Of a DNA stretch of 52,504 bases, positions 1 through 11,530 are shown one piece after another. The stretch lies in assembly GCF_902826655.1 (NCBI RefSeq), contig NZ_CADEFR010000024.1, positions 1 to 52,504 of the forward strand. Reading direction: 5' to 3'. The DNA comes from an uncultured Methylibium sp. GTDB taxonomy: Bacteria; Pseudomonadota; Gammaproteobacteria; Burkholderiales; Burkholderiaceae_C. The notes beneath the pieces were generated by a model that saw only the letters and a list, made by a program, of their open reading frames with translations, was not told the origin of the DNA and ran no database searches. Position 1 is the first letter of the stretch; every line of letters begins with the position of its first letter. The position numbers and the translations under genes were made by a program.

Positions 1-566
<566 letters not shown>

Positions 567-587
567 ACACCGCTCGACGTGAACCGG

Positions 588-612
588 AAGGCCCGCTTCG
601 GCGGGCCTTCTT
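588..612 (+). terminator. Rho-independent terminator after hppA
   Basis: A perfect 9-bp stem AAGGCCCGC / GCGGGCCTT is closed by a TTCG tetraloop at 597-600 and followed by CTT. It starts 21 bases after the hppA stop and its right arm touches the stop codon of the convergent cytochrome b561 gene, so it may serve both strands. The T-run is short. Confidence 0.75.
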
Positions 613-1160
613 CATGGCCGGCCGGGCAGCATGTGGCGCAGCGTGTCGTCGCCGCGGATGCGGTGGTGGTAGATCGCCGCCGCGGCATGCAGCGCGATCA
701 GCGCGTAGACGGCACGCCCGATATCGCCGTGCCAGCCGCGCAGCTGCTTGCCGAGGTCCTTGTCCTCGGCGAGCAGCGGCGGCAGCTCGATGCCGAAGAA
801 GATCACCTCGTCGCCGCGCAGGCCCATCATCGCCAGGGCGAGCAGCGGCATGCCGATCATGAAGGCATACAGCAGCGCATGCGACAGCCGCGCCGCCCGC
901 CGCTGCCACGCCGGGAGCGGCGGGTGGATCGCCGGTGTGCCGCCGAACCAGCGCGCGACCAGGCGGACCAGCGCCAGCCCCAGCACCGTGAGTCCGCAGC
1001 TGAAGTGCGCCTGGCGCATGAAGTCGCGCTCCGGCGTGCCGCGCTCGAACAGCACGCGCAGCTCCGTGAACGCATAGGTCAGCGCGATCAGCCCCAGCAT
1101 CAGCCAGTGCAGGGCGATCGACAGGTCGCTGTAGCGGGTCACGGGATGGCGGTCTGGCAT
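612..1160 (-). CDS. Cytochrome b561-family membrane protein
   Basis: A 182-residue integral membrane protein of the bacterial cytochrome b561 (CybB-like) family, which moves electrons from the quinone pool through two b hemes. Four hydrophobic helices are visible. Candidate heme histidines are in IALHWLML (first helix), LSHALLYA and the C-terminal ALHAAAAIYHH segment. I chose the start at MPDRHPVTRYSDLSIALHW because GAAGGA lies about six bases upstream and family members begin just before the first helix. A longer frame to 1241 would add 27 residues with no family likeness. It follows a FecA-like receptor gene on the same strand, so a part in iron reduction or in draining excess electrons is possible but only inferred. 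A terminator hairpin separates the two genes. Confidence 0.85.
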   Translation of the reverse strand: MPDRHPVTRYSDLSIALHWLMLGLIALTYAFTELRVLFERGTPERDFMRQAHFSCGLTVLGLALVRLVARWFGGTPAIHPPLPAWQRRAARLSHALLYAFMIGMPLLALAMMGLRGDEVIFFGIELPPLLAEDKDLGKQLRGWHGDIGRAVYALIALHAAAAIYHHRIRGDDTLRHMLPGRP

Positions 1161-1191
1161 GGCGGTCCTTCGCGGCGAGGCAAGGCAAAGC

Positions 1192-1223
1192 AAGAAAAGC
1201 CGCGGACGATCGCTCGCCCGCGG
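1192..1223 (-). terminator. Terminator or attenuator between the TonB receptor and cytochrome b561
   Basis: Read on the minus strand, CCGCGGGCGA and TCGTCCGCGG pair over 10 bp with one G-U pair around a GCGA tetraloop, followed by CTTTTCTT. The structure ends about 30 bases upstream of the b561 start codon, so little room is left for a separate b561 promoter. Confidence 0.7.
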
Positions 1224-1271
1224 TGAAACGGCCCCCTTCACAGGACCGGACTCAGAACCACGACGGTCGAC

Positions 1272-3554
1272 TCAGAAGCGGACGCGTGCTCCCACGAACA
1301 CCTGCCGCGGCGCCCCGGCGAAGGCGCCGTTGACGCGGCTGACGAGGTAGGTCTTGTCGGTCAGGTTGGTGGCGCTCAGGTAGAGCGTGGCGCCCTGCTG
1401 CGGCAGACGCAGGTTCACCGAGGCGTTCAGCGTCGTGTAGCTCGGGATCAGGCCCGACTGCCCGTCGGCCGCCGCCTCGCGCGTGTTCAGCGCATCGGTG
1501 TACTGCTCGCCGACATGGCTGACGCCGATGCGCGCGTCCCACAGCGACCCGTGCTCGTAGCCGAGACTCGCCGACACCGTCTGCCGCGGCGCGTACGGCA
1601 AGCGCTTGCCGCGCGCGTTGCTGAACACCGTCGTCTCGTCCTCGCCCGGTGCGAAGTCGGGGGTCAGCAGGTCGCTGTCGAACCGGGCCGTGAACAGGTT
1701 CGTGTAGCTCAGGCTCAGGTAGGGGTTGTTCGTGCGGCCCTGCAAGCGCCCGAAGTCGACACGCGCGCCGAGCTCGACGCCGCGGTTCAGGCTGCGTCCG
1801 GCGTTGGCGAAGGTCTGGCCCTGCCCGACGGCATAGCCCGGCAGGATCTGGTTCTTGAAGTCGATCTGGAACAGCGTCGCCTCGACCTGCACTCCGGTCG
1901 CGGGCGCGCTGCGGGCCCCGATCTCGATGTTGGTGCTGATCTCGGGGTCGACCTTCTGCAGATCGGCATCGCCGGGCGGCAGGTTGGCGTCGGGTCGCGG
2001 CGGCGCGATGCCGCGGTGGACGCCGGCGAACAGCGTCGTGCCGGGCCAGCCGAACCAGGTCACGCCCAGGCCGGGCAGCAGTTCGGTGTGACGCTGCGCG
2101 GTCTCGGCGGGCGGCGACACCGGCGCGAACTCGTCCTGCGTGATGCGGTTCTTCTGGCGGTAGTTCTCGTAGCGCAGTCCGGGCGTGAACGACCAGTGCC
2201 CGGCATGGAAGGTGTTCTGCACGTAGGCCGCGACCGCCTCGGTCTCGATGTCGAACTCGTCGCGCAGGCCGGTGCCGGGCGAGTCCTCGCGCGCCGTCGC
2301 GAAGGCGCCGTTGTAGCGTTTGCGGTTGATCGTCTCCTTGTGCAGGCGCAGGCCGACCACCAGCTCGCTGCGCAGCCCGAACAGGCCGTGCTGCAGCTCG
2401 AGGCGCGGCTCGATGCCGTAGAACTCGTAGGTGCGCGGCCGCATCTGGTTGCCGCAGACCGACGCGAACTGCTCGAAGCCGCCGGGCACGCTGTAGTCGA
2501 CGTCGACCGGACAGCCGGCGACGATGCCGCTGCCGTCGGCCCCGACCTCGTCGTAGCGCAGGCCCTCGCGCTCCTTCTCGGCCTCGACGCCATCGGCATC
2601 GGCCTCGACGATCGCGTCGAGCTGCCGATACGACGCGCGCTCGACCTTCTGGTAGTAGACCTGCGTAGCCAGGCGACTGGTGTCGGAGAAGTTGAAGGTG
2701 TGCACCGCCTGCAGGCTGCGCCGCTCCAGCTCGAACACGTCGTTGCGGAAGGCGTTCTGGAACGGATCGGTGTCGAAGCGGGCCTGGTCGAGGCCGGCCT
2801 CGCCGAAGCGCGAGTCCTCGTCGTAGTAGCCGAAGCGCAGGCGCAGCGACTGCTGCGTGCCGAGGTCGAACTCGGTCTTGAGCGACACGTCGCGGATGCG
2901 GTGATGGCTGCCGTCGCGGCTGCCGTTGCCGCGACGCATCGCGGCTTCGGCCAGCCAGCCGCCCCAGGCGCCACCGCTGCCCACGCTGGCAGCGGCCCGT
3001 CCGAAGGCCCGGTCGCCGACCGACAGGTCGACGCTGCCCTCGAAGGCCCGCGGCACCGCGCGCGTGACGAAGTTGATGACGCCGCCGACCGTCTGCGGTC
3101 CGTGGACGATCTGGCCCGAGCCCTTGATCACCTCGATGCGCGACAGCCGCTCCAGCGGTGTGTGGTAGTGCGCTGTCGGGTCGCTGTACGGCGCCAGGTG
3201 GATCGGCATGCCGTCTTCCAGCAGCAGGGTGCGGCTGGTGCGTCGCGGGTCGAGGCCGCGCACGCCGATGTTCAGGTTCAGGCCGAAGGCGTCCTCGCCG
3301 ACGACGTGCAGCCCGGGCACGCCCTGCAGGGCTTCGCGGATCGAGTACGGCCGTTCCGCCTCGAGCTGACGAGAGCCGACCACCACGCTCGAGCCGGGCA
3401 CCGCCTCCAGCTGGTTGGGCAGGGCCGCGGTCACCGTGACCGGCGGCAGGGCCGTCACCGGCGCGGCAGTCTGGGCAACGGCGCCGGTCGCCACCAGGCA
3501 AGCCGCTGCCACCGCGGCGGGCAGCGCCCGGCGCGGCATCTTGCGTTGTCTCAT
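1272..3554 (-). CDS. TonB-dependent outer-membrane receptor, FecA-like
   Basis: A 760-residue outer-membrane active transporter for a ferric complex. After an N-terminal signal peptide (MRQRKMPRRALPAAVAAACL..., likely cut after VAQ) comes a plug domain with NIGVRGLDPRRTSRTLLLEDG, HLAPYSDP, then GPQTVGGVINFVTRA, a pattern typical of the ferric-dicitrate receptor FecA and relatives. The rest is a 22-strand-type barrel ending in the canonical aromatic residue (VFVGARVRF). There is no N-terminal signalling domain of the FecR-contacting kind, so it is not a FecI/FecR transducer. A loop carries a Cys pair (GCPVDVD ... FASVCGN) that may form a disulfide. I chose the ATG at 3554 because GAGAGGA lies six bases upstream. 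The exact ligand is unknown. The control region upstream contains four TTGAC half-sites. Confidence 0.9.
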   Translation of the reverse strand: MRQRKMPRRALPAAVAAACLVATGAVAQTAAPVTALPPVTVTAALPNQLEAVPGSSVVVGSRQLEAERPYSIREALQGVPGLHVVGEDAFGLNLNIGVRGLDPRRTSRTLLLEDGMPIHLAPYSDPTAHYHTPLERLSRIEVIKGSGQIVHGPQTVGGVINFVTRAVPRAFEGSVDLSVGDRAFGRAAASVGSGGAWGGWLAEAAMRRGNGSRDGSHHRIRDVSLKTEFDLGTQQSLRLRFGYYDEDSRFGEAGLDQARFDTDPFQNAFRNDVFELERRSLQAVHTFNFSDTSRLATQVYYQKVERASYRQLDAIVEADADGVEAEKEREGLRYDEVGADGSGIVAGCPVDVDYSVPGGFEQFASVCGNQMRPRTYEFYGIEPRLELQHGLFGLRSELVVGLRLHKETINRKRYNGAFATAREDSPGTGLRDEFDIETEAVAAYVQNTFHAGHWSFTPGLRYENYRQKNRITQDEFAPVSPPAETAQRHTELLPGLGVTWFGWPGTTLFAGVHRGIAPPRPDANLPPGDADLQKVDPEISTNIEIGARSAPATGVQVEATLFQIDFKNQILPGYAVGQGQTFANAGRSLNRGVELGARVDFGRLQGRTNNPYLSLSYTNLFTARFDSDLLTPDFAPGEDETTVFSNARGKRLPYAPRQTVSASLGYEHGSLWDARIGVSHVGEQYTDALNTREAAADGQSGLIPSYTTLNASVNLRLPQQGATLYLSATNLTDKTYLVSRVNGAFAGAPRQVFVGARVRF

Positions 3555-3579
3555 CGCATCCTCTCGTTGTGGTCCAACC

Positions 3580-3618
3580 GTCAAGATCTTGACGATTAGT
3601 TGACATCAAGCTGTCAAC
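3580..3618. promoter_or_regulatory. Array of four TTGAC half-sites upstream of the TonB receptor
   Basis: A perfect 14-bp palindrome GTCAAGATCTTGAC (3580-3593) is followed six bases later by GTTGACA-tcaagc-TGTCAAC (3599-3618), a perfect 7-bp inverted repeat. The four TTGAC/GTCAA units look like a two-operator site. TTGACA on the minus strand (3617-3612) could also act as a -35 element. It does not resemble a classical Fur box to me. The binding protein is unknown. Confidence 0.55.
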
Positions 3619-3697
3619 GAGGGCTGATCATCGACAACGAATGAGAGATCCACCAGGGAATTTCTCCCGTCCTGAACGGAGAGCGCCGCGGCGCGGC

Positions 3698-5119
3698 TCA
3701 GGCCGGGGTCGCGGCGTTCGCGATCAGACGCGGCATGTTGGCCATCGCGGCCGGCACCGACGCCTTGAGGCGGGCCAGGATCGCCTGCTTGTCGGCGTCC
3801 TGCTTGTCGGCGCCGGCCGTCAGCCGGCCGAAGGCGTCGAGCCGGCAGTGGCGGATCCACTTTCGCAGCACTTCGTCCTGGTTCCAGTGGAACTGGTTGG
3901 CCAGCGCCGCCGCCACCGTGCGCGGGTAGTCGGCCGCGACATGCGGGAACGGCACCGGCGCGCACAAGCGATTCTTGAGCGCATCGTCGTCGTGGTGAGC
4001 CTCGATCCACGCGGTGAGCGCCGCACTGAAAGCTACCAGCGGCGCACGCAACAGCTGCACGACGATGCGGTCCGGCTGGAACACCGGCTCCGACGCCCTG
4101 AACCCGACGGCCGACGCGGTGCAGTCGACGTAGAGACTGCCCGGCTCGACGTCCGCGCGCCCCTGCTCCAGCACCATGTGGTCGGCCGCCAGCGTGCGCG
4201 CGCGGCCGAGGCGCAGCACGCGCCGGATGCGGCGCAGCACCTCGACCTCGGCTTCCGACAGCGTCGCGAAGTGGAACATCGTCGGCAGACGCTCGCGATC
4301 GATGCGCAGCATGGCGCCGCAGGCCTCCAGGCGCAGGAACAGGTCGTCCGCCGAACTCGCCTGTGCCATCGCCTCCATCTGGTCGGCCTGCCCGCCGATG
4401 GCCTCGTTGAAGAACTCGGGCGCGTTCTGCGTCGTCAGCCGGTTGGTCACCCACGAGTCGCGCGGCACGACCCAGGTGATCGCGTCGGCATCGGCACCCG
4501 ACTGCAGCAGCCAGATGCAGGTGTCCATCGCGGTCTTGCCGGCACCCAGCACGACGAAACGCCGCGGCACGATGCCGCCCTGCGACCGGTGCCACAGCCC
4601 CGGCAGGCTGTTCGGCGGCACGACGTGCACGCCCTCGCCGACCTCGAAGCCGCGCACGTGCGTCGAGGGCACGGCCGGGGTGAACCAGGTCGCATCGACG
4701 ATCTTGCGGCGCACCGTGAACGGCGTGCGCGCCCCCGACAGCAGCGACTCGACCTCGCCGCCGCCGAGATGGTTGCTCAGCGGGTGATAGCTCACGCGCC
4801 CGCTGGCCAGCAGGCGATGGTTCATCACGCGGTCGAAATAGCCGCAGACCTCGGGGCCGCTCGCCAGCTCGTACAGGCCGCGGTTCAGCCCGACCGGGTC
4901 CTTGAGGCCGCTGCCCATCTCCAGCGAGGCGACACCGTAGAACGACGACGGCTGGTGCAGCGTGACGAACGGATAGGCGTCGTTCCAGTGACCGCCGGGC
5001 TTGCCCTGCCGGTCGACGATCGTGACATGCGCGTCGGTCTCGGCGATCAGCGTGTCGGCGAAGGCCAGACCGGTCGCGCCGGCACCGACGATCAGGTAGT
5101 CGGTGCTCGCGGATCGCAT
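3698..5119 (-). CDS. FAD/NAD(P)-binding oxidoreductase of unknown substrate
   Basis: A 473-residue flavoprotein. The N-terminus holds a dinucleotide-binding fold, DYLIVGAGATGLAFADTL (residues about 7-24), ending in the acidic VDRQGKPGGHW motif typical of FAD-binding monooxygenase-like proteins. A second Rossmann motif, RRFVVLGAGKTAMDTCIWLL, occurs near residue 190 and should bind NAD(P)H. The layout resembles flavin monooxygenases and similar pyridine-nucleotide oxidoreductases, but I cannot name a substrate. The start was placed at MRSASTDYLIVGAG, 28 bases after the lpdA stop. No terminator is visible in that gap, so the gene is probably cotranscribed with aceE-aceF-lpdA. Its ribosome site (GCGAGACC) is weak, so lower translation than its neighbours is likely. 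Confidence 0.8.
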   Translation of the reverse strand: MRSASTDYLIVGAGATGLAFADTLIAETDAHVTIVDRQGKPGGHWNDAYPFVTLHQPSSFYGVASLEMGSGLKDPVGLNRGLYELASGPEVCGYFDRVMNHRLLASGRVSYHPLSNHLGGGEVESLLSGARTPFTVRRKIVDATWFTPAVPSTHVRGFEVGEGVHVVPPNSLPGLWHRSQGGIVPRRFVVLGAGKTAMDTCIWLLQSGADADAITWVVPRDSWVTNRLTTQNAPEFFNEAIGGQADQMEAMAQASSADDLFLRLEACGAMLRIDRERLPTMFHFATLSEAEVEVLRRIRRVLRLGRARTLAADHMVLEQGRADVEPGSLYVDCTASAVGFRASEPVFQPDRIVVQLLRAPLVAFSAALTAWIEAHHDDDALKNRLCAPVPFPHVAADYPRTVAAALANQFHWNQDEVLRKWIRHCRLDAFGRLTAGADKQDADKQAILARLKASVPAAMANMPRLIANAATPA

Positions 5120-5147
5120 GAAGGTCTCGCGGTGCCGGCGGGCAGGC

Positions 5148-6902
5148 TCAGCGCCGGGCCGGCGGCAGGTCGGTGCAACTGCCGTGCGCCACCTCGGCGG
5201 CCATGCCGATGCTCTCGCCCAGCGTCGGGTGCGGGTGGATCGTCTTGCCGATGTCGACGGCGTCCGCACCCATCTCGATGGCCAGCGCGATCTCGCCGAT
5301 CATGTCGCCGGCATGCGTGCCGACGATGCCGCCGCCGACGATGCGGTGCGTCTCCTCGTCGAACAGCAGCTTCGTGAACCCCTCGTCGCGGCCATTGGCG
5401 ATGGCGCGGCCCGAAGCGGTCCACGGGAACAGGCCCTTCTTCAGCTTCATTCCGCGTGCCTTGGCCTCGTCCTCGGTCACGCCGACCCACGCCACCTCGG
5501 GGTCGGTGTAGGCCACGCTCGGGATCACGCGCGCGTCGAACTGCGACTTGGCGTCGCCGCTGGCCACCTCGGCCGCCACGTGGCCCTCGTGCACCGCCTT
5601 GTGGGCCAGCATCGGCTGCCCGACGATGTCGCCGATCGCGAAGATGTGCGCCACGTTGGTCCGCATCTGCACGTCGACCGGGATGAAACCCCGCTCGCCA
5701 ACGATCACGCCGGCCTTGTCGGCACCGATCTTCTTGCCGTTGGGCGTGCGGCCGACGGCCTGCAGCACCAGGTCGTACACACCCTCGCTCTTCGCGCCGT
5801 CGAGTCCCTCGAACTGCACGCGGATGCCGTCCTTGGTCGCCTCGGCACCGACGGTCTTGGTCTTGAGCATCAGCTTGTCGAAGCGCGGCGCATTCATCTT
5901 CTGCCAGACCTTGACCAGGTCGCGGTCGGCGCCCTGCATCAGGCCGTCGAGCATCTCGACGACGTCGAGCTTGGCGCCCAGCGTCGAGTAGACCGTGCCC
6001 ATCTCCAGGCCGATGATGCCGCCGCCGATCACCAGCATCTTCTTCGGCTGCTGGCGCAGCTCGAGCGCCCCGGTGCTGGTGACGATGCGCGGGTCGTCCT
6101 TCGGCAGGAAGGGCAGCTTCACCGCCTCGGAGCCGGCCGCGATGATCGCGTTCCTGAACCTGATCGTCTGCGCCTTGCCGTCGGCCGCGGTGACCTTCAG
6201 GTGGTGCGGATCGGCGAATTCGCCGACGCCCTGAACCACCGTCACCTTGCGCATCTTGGCCATCGCGCTCAAGCCCCCGGTCAGCTTGCCGACGACCTTG
6301 TTCTTGTGTGCGAGCAGCTTGCCCAGGTCGACCTGCGGCTTGCCGAAGCTGATCCCCAACGCGTCGAAGTGCGAGACCTCGTCCATCACCGCGGCGACGT
6401 GCAGCAGCGCCTTCGAGGGGATGCAGCCGACGTTCAGGCACACGCCGCCGAGCGTCGGATAGCGCTCGACCAGCACGGTCTTCATGCCGAGGTCGGCCGC
6501 GCGGAAGGCCGCCGAGTAGCCGCCGGGCCCGGCGCCGAGCACCAGCATGTCGCACTCGAGGTCGGCGCCGCCGGTGTGGCTGGCCGCCTGCGGCGCCGCG
6601 ACCGCGGGGGTCACCGGCGTGGCAGCGGGTGCCGACGCGGGCGTCGGGGCTGCCGCTGCAGCGCCGGCGGCCTCGAGCGTCAGGATCACCGAGCCTTCGT
6701 TGACCGTGTCGCCGAGCTTGAGCTTGAGCTCCTTGACGACGCCCGCGTGGCTGGCCGGAATCTCCATCGAGGCCTTGTCGCTCTCGACCGTGATCAGGCT
6801 CTGCTCCGCCGCGACCGCGTCGCCCGGCTTGACCAGCACCTCGATGACGGCGACGTCCTTGAAGTCGCCGATGTCCGGAACCTTGATGTCGATGATCGCC
6901 AT
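5148..6902 (-). CDS. lpdA: Dihydrolipoyl dehydrogenase (E3) with N-terminal lipoyl domain
   Basis: The E3 subunit of the pyruvate dehydrogenase complex, reoxidising dihydrolipoyl groups with NAD+. It has 584 residues, about 110 more than a plain E3. The excess is a lipoyl domain (residues 1-80, lipoyl lysine in [10 protein letters not shown]) and an Ala/Pro linker (about 80-112). The catalytic part follows: [19 protein letters not shown] (FAD site), [16 protein letters not shown] (redox-active disulfide), [12 protein letters not shown] (NAD site), [15 protein letters not shown] and the C-terminal HPHPTLGES with the catalytic His-Glu pair. The start ATG lies 10 bases after the aceF stop, with a GTAGGGGG ribosome site that overlaps that stop. 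Third gene of the aceE-aceF-lpdA operon. Confidence 0.97.
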   Translation of the reverse strand: MAIIDIKVPDIGDFKDVAVIEVLVKPGDAVAAEQSLITVESDKASMEIPASHAGVVKELKLKLGDTVNEGSVILTLEAAGAAAAAPTPASAPAATPVTPAVAAPQAASHTGGADLECDMLVLGAGPGGYSAAFRAADLGMKTVLVERYPTLGGVCLNVGCIPSKALLHVAAVMDEVSHFDALGISFGKPQVDLGKLLAHKNKVVGKLTGGLSAMAKMRKVTVVQGVGEFADPHHLKVTAADGKAQTIRFRNAIIAAGSEAVKLPFLPKDDPRIVTSTGALELRQQPKKMLVIGGGIIGLEMGTVYSTLGAKLDVVEMLDGLMQGADRDLVKVWQKMNAPRFDKLMLKTKTVGAEATKDGIRVQFEGLDGAKSEGVYDLVLQAVGRTPNGKKIGADKAGVIVGERGFIPVDVQMRTNVAHIFAIGDIVGQPMLAHKAVHEGHVAAEVASGDAKSQFDARVIPSVAYTDPEVAWVGVTEDEAKARGMKLKKGLFPWTASGRAIANGRDEGFTKLLFDEETHRIVGGGIVGTHAGDMIGEIALAIEMGADAVDIGKTIHPHPTLGESIGMAAEVAHGSCTDLPPARR

Positions 6903-6912
6903 CGCCGGCCCC

Positions 6913-8568
6913 CTACAGCAACACGCGGCGGAAGTCCGCCAGGATCTGACCCAGGTAGGCGTTGAAGCGAGCCGCCGCCGCGCCGTCGATCACGCGGTGG
7001 TCCCAGCTCAGCGACAACGGCAGGATCAGCCTCGGCGCGAACTGCTTGCCGTCCCACACCGGGCGCGTCGCGCTCTTGCAGACGCCCAGGATCGACACCT
7101 CGGGCGCATTGATGATCGGCGTGAAGTAGGTGCCGCCGATGCCGCCGAGCGAGCTGATGCTGAAGCAGCCGCCGCTCATGTCGGCGGGCCCCAGCTTGCC
7201 GTCGCGCGCCTTGGCCGCGAGTTCGTTCATTTCCTTGCTGATCGCGAGCACGCCCTTCCTGTCGGCGTCCTTGATCACCGGCACGACCAGGCCGTTGGGC
7301 GTATCGGCCGCAAAACCGATGTGGAAGTACTGCTTGAGGACGATCTGGTCGCCATCCAGCGACGCATTGAACTCCGGGAACTTCTTCAGCGCCGCGACGG
7401 CCGCCTTGATCAGGAAGGCCAGCATCGTGACCTTGACGCCCGACTTCTCGTTCTCCTTGTTGAGCTGCACGCGGAAGGCCTCGAGCTCGGTGATGTCGGC
7501 GTCGTCGTGGTTCGTGACATGCGGGATCACGACCCAGTTGCGGTGCAGGTTGGCGCCGCTGATCTTCTTGATGCGCGACAGGTCCTTGCGCTCGACCGGG
7601 CCGAACTTGGTGAAGTCGACCTTGGGCCAGGGCAGCAGGTCGAGCCCACCGCCGCCGGCAGCGGTCGCTGCCTTGCCGGCAGGCGCGGCCGTGCGCGCGC
7701 CGCTCATCACGGACTTGACGAAGTTCTGCACGTCCTCGGGCGTGATGCGTCCCTTCAGGCCGCTGCCCTTGACCTCGGCCAGCGGCACACCCAGCTCGCG
7801 CGCGAAGCGGCGCACGGAAGGAGAGGCGTGCGGCAGGTGGCCGCTCGGCGTCGTCGGCTCGTGGGCCGGCAGCGCTGCGGTCGGCGGCGTGCGTTCGACG
7901 GGCTGGCTCGCCAGCGGCGCCGGCGCCGGCGCGGCAGCGGCCGGCGCCGGCCCGGGTGCGGGCACAGGAGCCGCCGCACCTGCCGCTCCGGCCAGCACCG
8001 CGATCGGCGTTCCCTTGGACACCTTGTCGCCAACCTTCACCAGCAGCGTCTGCAGACGCCCGGCCTGGGGCGACGGGATCTCCATCGAGGCCTTGTCGCT
8101 CTCGACGGTGATCAGGCTCTGCTCGGCCTTCACGTCCTCGCCGGGACGGGCCAGCAGCTCGATCACGGCGACCTCGTCGAAGTCGCCGATGTCCGGGACG
8201 ACGACTTCGACCGTGCCGCCCGCGGGGGCCGCGGCAGCGGCAGCGGCAGCGGCAGCGGCAACCGGCGGTGCGGCGACAGGCGCCGTGGCAGCGGCTGGGG
8301 CCGCCGGCGCCGTGGCCGGGGCCGACGCGCCGGCCGTCTCCAGCAGCAGCACGACCGAGCCCTCGCGGACCTTGTCACCGAGCGCGACGCGCAGTTCCCT
8401 GACGGTGCCGGCGTGGCTGGCCGGGATCTCCATCGAGGCCTTGTCGCTCTCGACCGTGATCAGGCTCTGCTCGGCCTTGATCGCATCCCCCGCCTTCACC
8501 AGCACCTCGATCACCTCGACCTGATCGAAGTCGCCGATGTCGGGCACCTTCACTTCCACGAGCGCCAT
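6913..8568 (-). CDS. aceF: Dihydrolipoamide acetyltransferase (E2) of pyruvate dehydrogenase
   Basis: A 551-residue E2 core subunit that transfers acetyl groups from lipoamide to CoA. Domains in order: lipoyl domain 1 (about 1-78), Ala-rich linker containing a run of ten or more alanines, lipoyl domain 2 (about 118-195), Ala/Pro linker, peripheral subunit-binding domain ([34 protein letters not shown]) and the trimeric catalytic domain ending with the active-site [15 protein letters not shown]. The two lipoyl motifs are both [11 protein letters not shown], the same as in lpdA. The ATG at 8568 follows GGAGACGG at good spacing. Betaproteobacterial E2 proteins commonly have two lipoyl domains, against three in E. 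coli. Confidence 0.97.
   Translation of the reverse strand: MALVEVKVPDIGDFDQVEVIEVLVKAGDAIKAEQSLITVESDKASMEIPASHAGTVRELRVALGDKVREGSVVLLLETAGASAPATAPAAPAAATAPVAAPPVAAAAAAAAAAAPAGGTVEVVVPDIGDFDEVAVIELLARPGEDVKAEQSLITVESDKASMEIPSPQAGRLQTLLVKVGDKVSKGTPIAVLAGAAGAAAPVPAPGPAPAAAAPAPAPLASQPVERTPPTAALPAHEPTTPSGHLPHASPSVRRFARELGVPLAEVKGSGLKGRITPEDVQNFVKSVMSGARTAAPAGKAATAAGGGGLDLLPWPKVDFTKFGPVERKDLSRIKKISGANLHRNWVVIPHVTNHDDADITELEAFRVQLNKENEKSGVKVTMLAFLIKAAVAALKKFPEFNASLDGDQIVLKQYFHIGFAADTPNGLVVPVIKDADRKGVLAISKEMNELAAKARDGKLGPADMSGGCFSISSLGGIGGTYFTPIINAPEVSILGVCKSATRPVWDGKQFAPRLILPLSLSWDHRVIDGAAAARFNAYLGQILADFRRVLL
8231..8260. repeat. Hexanucleotide tandem repeat (GCGGCA)x5 inside aceF
   Basis: Five exact copies of GCGGCA encode the poly-alanine linker between the two lipoyl domains. 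The unit is six bases long, so copy changes keep the frame and would only lengthen or shorten the linker. Confidence 0.85.
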
Positions 8569-8616
8569 GTTCCGTCTCCGTTCTCGTTCTGTTCTGCGCC
8601 GCGCCCGGAGCGCGCT

Positions 8617-11355
<2,739 letters not shown>

Positions 11356-11431
11356 GGCTTGTCTCCTGGTGTCAGGCGCTGTCGTCGCGCCTCGGTGTGC
11401 GGTGTTCGAAGTCTGTCACAGCCTCTCGAAA

Positions 11432-11460
11432 ATTTCAAATAGCGCGACTTGATTTCATAT
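11432..11460. promoter_or_regulatory. Direct repeat pair in the aceE / sensor-kinase intergenic region
   Basis: ATTTCAAAT (11432-11440) and ATTTCATAT (11452-11460) are 20 bases apart start to start, two helical turns, in an unusually A+T-rich patch between the divergent aceE and histidine kinase genes. They could be sites for the neighbouring FixJ-type regulator, or simply promoter DNA. On the minus strand a TTGAAA -35-like element overlaps the first repeat. Confidence 0.4.
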
Positions 11461-11518
11461 TGTGGATACTACGCATCCTCGCCCCCGGACCGGGGCCGAA
11501 GTCCGGCGCGCCGGGTTC

Positions 11519-11524
11519 GATAAT
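11519..11524 (+). promoter_or_regulatory. -10 element GATAAT six bases before the kinase ATG
   Basis: GATAAT is followed by CCGCGC and then the ATG at 11531. Transcription would begin at or next to the start codon, and no Shine-Dalgarno sequence is present, which suggests a leaderless mRNA. No clear -35 element is seen. Confidence 0.5.
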
Positions 11525-11530
11525 CCGCGC

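Noticed and set aside
11462-11530. GTG start 23 codons upstream for the sensor kinase
   Set aside because: No ribosome site, and the extra residues look like non-coding promoter sequence. The ATG at 11531 sits behind a -10-like box.
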